A DNA stretch of 12,191 nucleotides, taken from NCBI GenBank assembly GCA_016550415.1, contig JABXGU010000419.1, forward strand, positions 1-12,191, read 5' to 3'. Origin of the DNA: an archaeon (lineage in GTDB: Archaea > Asgardarchaeota > Hermodarchaeia > Hermodarchaeales > Hermodarchaeaceae). Below the pieces are notes generated by a model. It worked only from the letters and a program-made list of their open reading frames with translations, was not told the DNA's origin and did not search any database. The position numbers were made by a program, and so were the translations under genes. Each line of letters starts with the position of its first letter. Positions within the stretch are counted from its first letter, which is position 1. Positions 6,496 to 12,191 of this stretch are shown piece after piece.

Positions 6496-6602
6496 TTAAT
6501 TTCTACCTAAATTCATAACAGTAGAATACAGATATCTTACTCAGCGAAAGCCTTATGGTTTACTAAGTTCCATTCATATGGTCACTTTTTGATTTTATTG
6601 AG

Positions 6603-7640
6603 GTGTTAATTATACCGTCCATTCCCGCTTGCCGTGAAGGGGATTTCATCGAAACAAGGGAGGGACTCTTCTTTGACGTGAAAGGATTAGTGCACCCGCC
6701 TGATCGTGTAATTGCCTTTCTACGATACTACCCATCTCCATCAGGTAACAGAATACGGGAAGGACACAAATATGGAAAGGTGTATCACCTAGCTGAACGC
6801 TTTGACATTTTACGACAAAAATACCCTCAGTATCTTTACCATGATGATGTATTTGGAAGGGAATTACAGGGAGTTCCTGCAAAATTTATCAAACAAGTCT
6901 ATCGCCCTTCTGAAGCTTTGACTCGCTTAATTGATTTAGAAAATCTTGATTCATTACAGAAGGACGTAGTTACATTTACACAATTGGTACAGAATGCAGC
7001 ACGAATCCCAATTAACACCCTAGGCGTATCAGGAAGTGTATTAGTTGATTTGCATGGACCCACCTCGGATATTGATATTATCGTGTATGGTCGAAAAGCA
7101 GGACTAGACTTACAGCTAGCATTGCGTCGAGCCCATTTTGATCCTGAACAGGGTATTGCAGGTTACCGCCTTGATACTTACAGACCTGTTTACAACTTGA
7201 GGTGGAGTGCAAGTGGAATCCCCATAGAGACTATGATTCAGGTTGATGCCCCAAAGGCGATGCATGGTGTCTTTGGTGGACATCATTACTTTGTAAGAGC
7301 TGTCCTCGATTGGAATGAGATTAAACAAAAATATGGTGATGAAACATATAGGCAAATTGGTTATGCTCGTGCTCAATGCCGCATCACGAAACATACTGAT
7401 AGCCTTTTCACACCTTGCCGATACGAAATTGATGATGTACATCTCTTAAATGGTAATAATGGAGAAGCCGCTCGAGAGATTGTAAGTTTTCGGGGACGTT
7501 TCTGCGAGCAAGTTAAGCAAGATGATGAAGTTGTTGTCCAAGGTACAGTTGAAGAAGTGCGCACTCAGAATGAACGATGGACACGGTTCCTGCTCGGAGA
7601 TAATCCCCAAGATATTTTATTACCTTCTAGACTGATTTAA
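6603..7640 (+). CDS. Predicted polymerase-beta-superfamily nucleotidyltransferase, archaeal
   Basis: 345 residues in three parts. Residues 14-100 are a conserved archaeal N-terminal region (GDFIETREGLFFDVKGLVHP, RYYPSPSG, QKYPQYL). Residues ~120-215 form the nucleotidyltransferase core: G-S at 144-145, ten residues, then D156-I-D158 before a hydrophobic strand (IIVYG), the metal-binding layout of this superfamily. E209 or D215 is a candidate third acid. Residues ~272-320 look like a small beta-barrel (EIVSFRGRF, DDEVVVQGTVEEV). I recall this layout as the archaeal group COG1665, from memory only. The substrate is unknown. Start is GTG: an in-frame stop lies at 6564 with no ATG between, and the paralogue 22 bases downstream likewise begins GTGTTA. 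The active site appears complete. It is probably co-transcribed with the next gene. Confidence 0.82.
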   Translation: MLIIPSIPACREGDFIETREGLFFDVKGLVHPPDRVIAFLRYYPSPSGNRIREGHKYGKVYHLAERFDILRQKYPQYLYHDDVFGRELQGVPAKFIKQVYRPSEALTRLIDLENLDSLQKDVVTFTQLVQNAARIPINTLGVSGSVLVDLHGPTSDIDIIVYGRKAGLDLQLALRRAHFDPEQGIAGYRLDTYRPVYNLRWSASGIPIETMIQVDAPKAMHGVFGGHHYFVRAVLDWNEIKQKYGDETYRQIGYARAQCRITKHTDSLFTPCRYEIDDVHLLNGNNGEAAREIVSFRGRFCEQVKQDDEVVVQGTVEEVRTQNERWTRFLLGDNPQDILLPSRLI

Positions 7641-7650
7641 CCTGAAAACG

Positions 7651-7655
7651 GGTGG
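7651..7655 (+). promoter_or_regulatory. Ribosome binding site GGTGG fixing a GTG start
   Basis: GGTGG ends seven bases before the GTG at 7663, in the 22-base gap between the two nucleotidyltransferase paralogues. It supports GTG as the true start of the second one; no in-frame ATG is available near the conserved N-terminus. Confidence 0.55.
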
Positions 7656-7662
7656 TCAGCTC

Positions 7663-8712
7663 GTGTTACGCAAACCGAAGGATAAGGATATCATTGAGAC
7701 AGCAGAGGGGCTTCTATTTTCCGTGGTTGGATATCTCCATCCACCTGATAGCTACACTGCCTATTTGAAATACCGTCCAGATAATGATGGACGATGGGAA
7801 CGGTATGGAGTACGGTACCATCGGATGATGGGAGTATATAGTGTGGAGGAGATGGTGGATAGCACAAAATGGCTTCGTCAAAAATATCCTGAATATGTGT
7901 CGCGTTGTCAGGTTCGTAACATTGAGCTGCCACTGATTCCACGTAACAGGGTGATAAGGTATTATTTGCCAGAAGTTCGATTACTTGAATTATTAAGTGG
8001 ACCACGTGACGCACTTGAGAAAAAGACTGAGCAATTAGTTACTAGACTAGCTGAAGTGAGTGGGATTCCAACTAGCTTGTTTGGCATTTCTGGATCCATC
8101 TTAACTGAGATGCATAATCCATCACTTTCTGACATTAACTTACTAATTTTCGGTGCGAGTAACGCTTGGAAGTTACATAATGCTGTTGAGGACCTTTTCA
8201 GTACCAAAATACTGAAGCCCTATACGAAGAAGGAAATTGCTGAATGGCAAACACGCCAAACTCAGACTCTTGGCATACCGCAGAAGCACAGTAAGAACCT
8301 AGTATGGCCCAGATGGCGGAGGGGACGTATCAATGGCACGCCTTACTCTCTTAATCCTGTTCGAACCGATATGGAAATCACTGAAGAATATGAGTACCTA
8401 ACTTACAAAACTCTTGGTACAGTTGAGTTCACTGCAACTGTTGCAAAAGATTTAGACAGCCTATTTTTGCCAGCACACTATGGTATTGATGATGTCGTTA
8501 TTCATGAAGGACCTCCAAATCTGACATCAATAACTGAAATTGTTTCCTTTGAAGGGGTTTTTGCTGGAGCTGCAAAACAAGGTGATCGAATAAGAGTGCG
8601 TGGAACAGTAGAGGCTGTCCAGAATACGAGAGAAAATAAAATTAGTTATCAAGTTGTTATTGGCTCCATTACATCAAAAGGATGGATAATTCCCATCAAT
8701 ATCCCAGAGTAA
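7663..8712 (+). CDS. Nucleotidyltransferase paralogue with degraded active site
   Basis: 349 residues, collinear with the preceding gene: the N-terminal region (IIETAEGLLFSVVGYLHPPD, QKYPEYV), the core strand-helix (FGISGSILTEM), and the C-terminal beta-barrel (EIVSFEGVF, GDRIRVRGTVEAV) all match. The catalytic patch does not. G-S is kept at 144-145, but the D-x-D of the partner is D157-I-N159, with one extra residue before it, and the position matching E209 of the partner is S229. At least one, probably two, of the metal-binding acids are lost. A ~25-residue insertion with a basic patch (~205-224, WPRWRRGR) is also specific to this copy. It is likely a non-catalytic partner or regulator of the active copy rather than a dead gene, because the frame is intact and the flanking domains are conserved. 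GTG start supported by GGTGG at 7651-7655. Confidence 0.8.
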   Translation: MLRKPKDKDIIETAEGLLFSVVGYLHPPDSYTAYLKYRPDNDGRWERYGVRYHRMMGVYSVEEMVDSTKWLRQKYPEYVSRCQVRNIELPLIPRNRVIRYYLPEVRLLELLSGPRDALEKKTEQLVTRLAEVSGIPTSLFGISGSILTEMHNPSLSDINLLIFGASNAWKLHNAVEDLFSTKILKPYTKKEIAEWQTRQTQTLGIPQKHSKNLVWPRWRRGRINGTPYSLNPVRTDMEITEEYEYLTYKTLGTVEFTATVAKDLDSLFLPAHYGIDDVVIHEGPPNLTSITEIVSFEGVFAGAAKQGDRIRVRGTVEAVQNTRENKISYQVVIGSITSKGWIIPINIPE

Positions 8713-8810
8713 ATGTTTGTATTTTGAATAGGCTAGTATTGTGTTTTAGGAAGAATTTTATCAGGGGTCAGCGTTTATCGGTTGCTAAAGGTTATGGAGT
8801 TCGCTTTGCT

Positions 8811-9203
8811 TTGCCCAGTTTGGAAGTCGTTCTTTTGACAGGCCGTACACGTCACCAAGGTGTCGGATTGGAAGCTGGAAAACTCACTGACATCTATTTC
8901 GAAGCTACAACACAGGTTCGACTCGACCCAAAGGATTTTGAGAAACTGCAAATAGAAGCAGGTGACACAGTTGAAGTTAAAACAGAGCATGGCGAGGTTA
9001 TTCTCCGAGCAACCATTGCGCCACGACCAAGCGAGGGTATCGCATTTATTCCGTATGGTCCATGGGCGAACTGCCTTATTGGTGGTAATACGAATAGTAC
9101 TGGGATGCCTACAATGAAAGGGTTACGCGCCACCATCACTCCTGCACCTGACAAAGAAGTTCTTAGTCTCCAAAAACTACTCAATAAGGCAAAGAGCAAC
9201 TAG
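8811..9203 (+). CDS. fwdD: Formylmethanofuran dehydrogenase subunit D (molybdopterin dinucleotide-binding)
   Basis: Small subunit that contributes the C-terminal pterin-binding domain of the molybdenum/tungsten enzyme interconverting CO2 plus methanofuran and formylmethanofuran. Signatures: EVVLLTGRTRHQG near the N-terminus, DPKDFEKLQIEAGDTVEVKTEHGEV (in two stretches: the aspartate-proline turn, then the GD-V-V strand), and IAFIPYGPWANCLIG followed by STGMPTMKG. The frame is open back to an ATG at 8682, overlapping the previous gene by 31 bases, but the extra 43 residues do not resemble FwdD and look non-coding. TTG at 8811 (130 residues, GGAG at 8796-8799) or TTG at 8820 (giving the family's usual M-E-V start) fits the normal length of about 130. 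A T-rich box near 8754-8762 could be its promoter. fwdB follows after four bases. The start is uncertain; the identity is firm. Confidence 0.85.
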   Translation: MPSLEVVLLTGRTRHQGVGLEAGKLTDIYFEATTQVRLDPKDFEKLQIEAGDTVEVKTEHGEVILRATIAPRPSEGIAFIPYGPWANCLIGGNTNSTGMPTMKGLRATITPAPDKEVLSLQKLLNKAKSN

Positions 9204-9207
9204 CTAA

Positions 9208-10629
9208 ATGAGGACACACACAATGACAACAAATCACACTGAATCGAAGGAACTCCTTTCTAGTCCACGAACACGAGTTGTAAAGAATGTTGTTTGTCCA
9301 TTTTGTGGATCTCTTTGTGACGATATTGAAGTCGCTGTAACCTTGGCAGGACCACTACCACGTGTTCCTGAGGGAACAATTATCGAGGCACTTAATGCAT
9401 GTCGAATGGGTCATACGAAATTCTTGAGAGTGCGTGATGAGTACCGCATCTATCATCCTGAAATAAGGTCTGGCTCAGGTAAATCTGAAGTGCGTCAGGT
9501 GACTTTAGAGGAAGCTGTGAAGGCTGCGGCAAAAATTCTTGCAGAAGCAAAGCGTCCATTAATTTATGGTTTGGCAAGCACCTCGAACGAAGCAAATGTA
9601 AAAGCTTTGGAATTAGCAGAAGTATCAGGAGCAGTTATTGACAACACTTCATCTGTTTGCCATGGTCCGGGCATTGAAGCAGTCCAAACGGTGGGGATTG
9701 GTACTTGTACGCTAGGTAAGATAAGGAATTATGCTGATGTTGTAGTGTATTGGGGCTGCAATCCGATTGCTGCACATCCACGGCATACGCGTCGCTATTC
9801 TCAGTTCATTGAGGGATTGTTTAGAGGAGTAGCGGACCGAAAAGTGTACCATATTGATGTTCGTCCAACACGATTTACAGAACAAGTTACTCATAGCCTC
9901 ATTGTCAATCCCAATGAGGATTACGAACTGCTTCAAGCACTTCGAGCTCTGATTCGAGGACATGAGTTGCGCGAAGAATCAGTGGCAGGAGTTCCAATGC
10001 ACCAGATAAGAGAGTTTGCTGCCAACTTGAAAGGAGCAGAGTTCGTTGTGGTATTCTTTGGCTTAGGACTCACACAAACTCATGGAAAGGATCATAATGT
10101 TACAGCAGCTATCGACTTGGTAGCTGATCTTAATTATCACACCAAGGCAGTGATTATGCCAATGCGGGGTCACTTCAATGTGACCGGTTCAAATCATGTC
10201 TCAACATGGACATATGGATATCCTTTCTCTGTGAGTCTAGAACATGGGTCACCATATTACATGCCAGGTGAAACCAGTGCAGTTGATTGCCTTACACGTG
10301 GAGAAACAGATGCACTATTTTCGATTGCCGCTGATCCTGCTGCTTCATTTCCAGCAGTCTGTCTAAAGAGGATGCTCAAAATTCCAGTGATTTCATTGGA
10401 CCCTAAAAGATCAGCCACAACTGAAATTTCAGATGTTACTCTTCCTTCAGCATATGTAGGCATTGAAGCGGGAGGAGTGCAAACAGCTTATCGTATGGAT
10501 GGCATACCGCTCCAGCTTAGTAAGGTTGTAGACCCACCGAAGGGCATTCGCACAGATGATGAAATACTCGAAATGATTGTACATGAGGTCTGCCGCATAA
10601 AGGGTATCAAACGCTACCAGAAATCCTAG
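9208..10629 (+). CDS. fwdB: Formylmethanofuran dehydrogenase subunit B (catalytic, molybdopterin)
   Basis: Catalytic pterin subunit of formylmethanofuran dehydrogenase, the first or last step of the tetrahydromethanopterin C1 branch. 473 residues, the usual size. The N-terminal iron-sulfur motif is C30-x2-C33-x3-C37 with C65 as the fourth ligand. NTSSVCHGPG carries C151, the position that binds molybdenum or tungsten; it is cysteine here, whereas some methanogen isoforms use selenocysteine. Further pterin-enzyme features include YWGCNPIAAHPRH, DVRPTRF, GLGLTQTHGKDHN, MRGHFNVTGSNH and ADPAASFP. ATG at 9208 begins four bases after the fwdD stop; a second ATG at 9223 has GAGG nine bases upstream and may be the real start. 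fwdA, fwdC and the ferredoxin-type subunits are absent from the window, so the complex must be completed elsewhere. The 3' end is convergent with the HAD genes. Confidence 0.95.
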   Translation: MRTHTMTTNHTESKELLSSPRTRVVKNVVCPFCGSLCDDIEVAVTLAGPLPRVPEGTIIEALNACRMGHTKFLRVRDEYRIYHPEIRSGSGKSEVRQVTLEEAVKAAAKILAEAKRPLIYGLASTSNEANVKALELAEVSGAVIDNTSSVCHGPGIEAVQTVGIGTCTLGKIRNYADVVVYWGCNPIAAHPRHTRRYSQFIEGLFRGVADRKVYHIDVRPTRFTEQVTHSLIVNPNEDYELLQALRALIRGHELREESVAGVPMHQIREFAANLKGAEFVVVFFGLGLTQTHGKDHNVTAAIDLVADLNYHTKAVIMPMRGHFNVTGSNHVSTWTYGYPFSVSLEHGSPYYMPGETSAVDCLTRGETDALFSIAADPAASFPAVCLKRMLKIPVISLDPKRSATTEISDVTLPSAYVGIEAGGVQTAYRMDGIPLQLSKVVDPPKGIRTDDEILEMIVHEVCRIKGIKRYQKS

Positions 10630-10668
10630 AAATATAAGTGCCCAAATCATCCTAAAACAAAATGATTC

Positions 10669-10684
10669 TTTTTCTGCATTTTTT
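10669..10684 (+). terminator. T-rich terminator of fwdD-fwdB
   Basis: Two T runs (T5 at 10669-10673, T6 at 10679-10684) lie about 40-55 bases after the fwdB stop, the form of archaeal oligo-T termination. The last run directly abuts the stop of the convergent HAD gene. On the opposite strand CATTTTGTTTTAGG (10650-10663) could end the HAD transcript. Confidence 0.45.
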
Positions 10685-11374
10685 CTAGTGAATTCTTGGG
10701 AGAGATCGACCAAGTGTAGCAAGTATCTTTTTGATATTCCAGCTTTGGTAGTTCGGGATAATGAGATCAGCGGCATTGAGGTCGTTAGATGCATTTGTTG
10801 TAGTAAGGGCAACACAGAGCATGTTGGCAGCTTTTGCTGCGGCCACTCCGATTGGTGAATCTTCAAAGACAAGACAGTTGAAAGGTTCAACTTTGAGAAT
10901 CTTTGCCCCAAGCAAATAGGCTTCAGGAGCTGGTTTTAGTCTTCTAACTTGTGTCTTATCAACAACAGGATGTTTACCTTCTAGGTCCAGAGTGCCTAGA
11001 GCAGCTGCAATGTTTGAAGGATGACCAGTACTTACAAAGGCAATCTTTAGTTTCGCTTCTAGAACAGAGGTATAGAATGATAGGAAACCAGGTATAGGTT
11101 TGAGGGCACCTTCTGCCACACGTTGTTGATAAACAAGTTGCCGTCGGTCAATCCATGGTTCAGTGTCCTCACTAATATTATGCTCTGTGAAGACTGTTTT
11201 CATTATGAACGCAGACCCCTTGCCAACGAATCGGTGTCGCCAATCATCTTCGGAGATGGTTATGCCCAAGGGAGCAAGTGTTTCGTTGAAGGTTGCTAGG
11301 TGTAGAAGTTCACTTTCAACGACAACTCCATCCACATCAAAGAGAACAGCATTCACCATCTGACGCTTAGACAC
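10685..11374 (-). CDS. HAD-superfamily hydrolase, beta-phosphoglucomutase/phosphatase-like
   Basis: Cytoplasmic HAD enzyme with an inserted helical cap (C1). Counted from the GTG at 11374 (229 residues): motif I LFDVDGVVVES with nucleophile D13 and acid D15; cap from ~20 to 90; motif II FVSTG (S115/T116); motif III K147 in RRLKPAPEAY; motif IV VFEDSPIGVAAAKAAN (E171, D172). The D-x-D-G-V-x-x-x-S start and the E-D-S-x-x-G end are typical of the beta-phosphoglucomutase/phosphoglycolate phosphatase branch; the substrate cannot be told. Start choice: AAAGGTG ends eight bases before GTG 11374; ATG 11359 (224 residues) lacks a ribosome site at useful distance; a TTG at 11443 would overlap the upstream gene by 46 bases. 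It is the second gene of an operon, 23 bases after the stop of the other HAD gene. Confidence 0.85.
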   Translation of the reverse strand: MSKRQMVNAVLFDVDGVVVESELLHLATFNETLAPLGITISEDDWRHRFVGKGSAFIMKTVFTEHNISEDTEPWIDRRQLVYQQRVAEGALKPIPGFLSFYTSVLEAKLKIAFVSTGHPSNIAAALGTLDLEGKHPVVDKTQVRRLKPAPEAYLLGAKILKVEPFNCLVFEDSPIGVAAAKAANMLCVALTTTNASNDLNAADLIIPNYQSWNIKKILATLGRSLPRIH

Positions 11375-11397
11375 TACTCGTACACCTTTCTGCAAGG

Positions 11398-12162
11398 CTA
11401 TTTGAACAAGAGTTTGTTTAGGTCTTTGAGCGTTCCACGCCAATCAATGTGAAACTTCGTATCAGACGATAAATCGGGGTTTTTGCGTCCCAGTTGAGAG
11501 GAGATAAATCCAACTTTTCCCTTATCTGAATCGATTTCGACCAGAAATGTCCGAATACCAATAATGCTTGCTGCCATATCTGCCAAGATATCATTTCCTA
11601 CCATGATGCACTCACTCGGCTGTCGCCCTAAAACCTCAATAATTGTTTGATAATATTCAGGTCTTGGCTTGCAATAACGCATGTTTTCAGCATGAGAGAC
11701 AAAGGAAATATCCAAATTGGAAAGGTTAGCCCATTCAAGGCGTTGGACCATCGCAACTTCAGGGAATATGGGATTTGTAGCTATGGCTACCTGAATTCCA
11801 GCAGCTATAGCCCGTTCAATGACTTGACGCCCACCGGGAGCAATTTGCGCGCTTTTCCCAAGTTCTTGGAATGACTCAGTATAGAACTTGTAAAAGCGAC
11901 TATAACATTCATCATAGCTAAGTTGGGGGAGATCTCTGATGAAATGATTCGTGAAGCTTTCGACATTAGTCATGGAGCCATCATTATGGATCATATGAAG
12001 CGTTGATGACAATAATTTCTGAAGAAAGGTGTTTTCATCTAATAAATCAGTAAAATAGGGAGCAGCGTAACGAGCATATGAGAGAAGGAACTGGTCCTCA
12101 TTAAAAAGGACCAGCGTATTATCATAATCGATTAAGAGTGCCTTGAAAACGGGTTTTGTCAT
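11398..12162 (-). CDS. HAD-superfamily hydrolase (phosphatase-like)
   Basis: 254 residues from the ATG at 12162. HAD motifs: I LLIDYDNTL (nucleophile D12, acid D14), II IATNP (T129, N130), III K165 in CKPRPEYY, IV MVGNDILADM (N190, D191, D195). A long helical cap (~20-105) sits between motifs I and II. Having Y-D-N-T rather than the F-D-x-D-G-T form points to a generic HAD phosphatase or dehalogenase-like member, distinct from its neighbour; the substrate is unknown. An ATG at 12174 would add four residues, but GGAG lies within those codons seven bases before the ATG at 12162, which favours the shorter form. It leads a two-gene operon with the second HAD gene; only 17-29 bases of upstream sequence are visible, so the promoter is not assessed. 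Confidence 0.85.
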   Translation of the reverse strand: MTKPVFKALLIDYDNTLVLFNEDQFLLSYARYAAPYFTDLLDENTFLQKLLSSTLHMIHNDGSMTNVESFTNHFIRDLPQLSYDECYSRFYKFYTESFQELGKSAQIAPGGRQVIERAIAAGIQVAIATNPIFPEVAMVQRLEWANLSNLDISFVSHAENMRYCKPRPEYYQTIIEVLGRQPSECIMVGNDILADMAASIIGIRTFLVEIDSDKGKVGFISSQLGRKNPDLSSDTKFHIDWRGTLKDLNKLLFK

Positions 12163-12191
12163 TGTTTTCTCCATAAATATAGAAACTGCTA

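Noticed and set aside
8682..8810. ATG 8682 as the start of fwdD
   Set aside because: The added 43 residues overlap the previous gene and show no FwdD similarity; kept only as an alternative.
10447..10911. Minus-strand open frame of 154 codons across the end of fwdB and the HAD gene
   Set aside because: It lies opposite clear fwdB coding sequence and in another frame of the HAD gene. Its cysteine- and leucine-rich translation resembles shadow sequence, not a protein family.
1..12191. CRISPR array, insertion sequence, prophage or defence system
   Set aside because: No spaced repeat series, terminal inverted repeats, transposase, integrase or nuclease-helicase genes seen; all larger frames are explained by the listed genes.

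Overview
The window looks archaeal, most likely from an Asgard archaeon and possibly of the Thorarchaeota type. The argument rests on gene content. A two-domain gelsolin-like protein (3364-3966) is an Asgard signature. It sits beside enzymes of archaeal one-carbon and F420 metabolism: CofE, an MptN-type ligase, and formylmethanofuran dehydrogenase subunits D and B. Other archaeal traits are GTG/TTG starts, GGTG-type ribosome binding sites, short overlapping operons and T-rich gene ends. The lineage call is inference; no rRNA or marker phylogeny is available here.

Layout, left to right. (1) Bases 1-1486, plus strand: the last codons of one gene, overlapped by one base by a complete 468-residue DNA-binding-type protein. 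A related 473-residue protein lies alone at 5074-6495. These proteins appear to contain two successive Lrp/AsnC-like modules (winged helix plus RAM-like fold). (2) Bases 1531-3227, minus strand: cofE followed by an mptN-like ATP-grasp ligase with a 4-base overlap at most, a pair that would put glutamate tails on coenzyme F420 and a pterin (or F420) cofactor. (3) Bases 3364-3966, plus strand: the gelsolin-like protein, divergent from cofE. (4) Bases 4027-4638, minus strand: two small unknown genes, 85 and 116 residues, in an operon. (5) Bases 4639-5073: a 435-base intergenic region holding an orphan strong TATA box and a hairpin followed by a T run.

(6) Bases 6603-10629, plus strand: two tandem paralogues of a predicted polymerase-beta-type nucleotidyltransferase, the second with a degraded active site, then fwdD and fwdB. 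FwdD and FwdB are the molybdopterin-binding parts of the enzyme that makes or oxidises formylmethanofuran, the entry step of the tetrahydromethanopterin C1 branch. The mptN-like and cofE products would tailor the pterin and F420 carriers used by that same pathway, so the window has a C1/cofactor theme. The other fwd subunits are not in the window. (7) Bases 10685-12162, minus strand: two adjacent HAD-family phosphatase-like genes, convergent with fwdB.

No rRNA, tRNA, CRISPR array, transposase or phage gene was recognised. The less ordinary items are the double-module regulator family with an apparent vestigial start codon at the end of the array, the decayed nucleotidyltransferase paralogue, and the orphan promoter/hairpin pair near 4859-5003.
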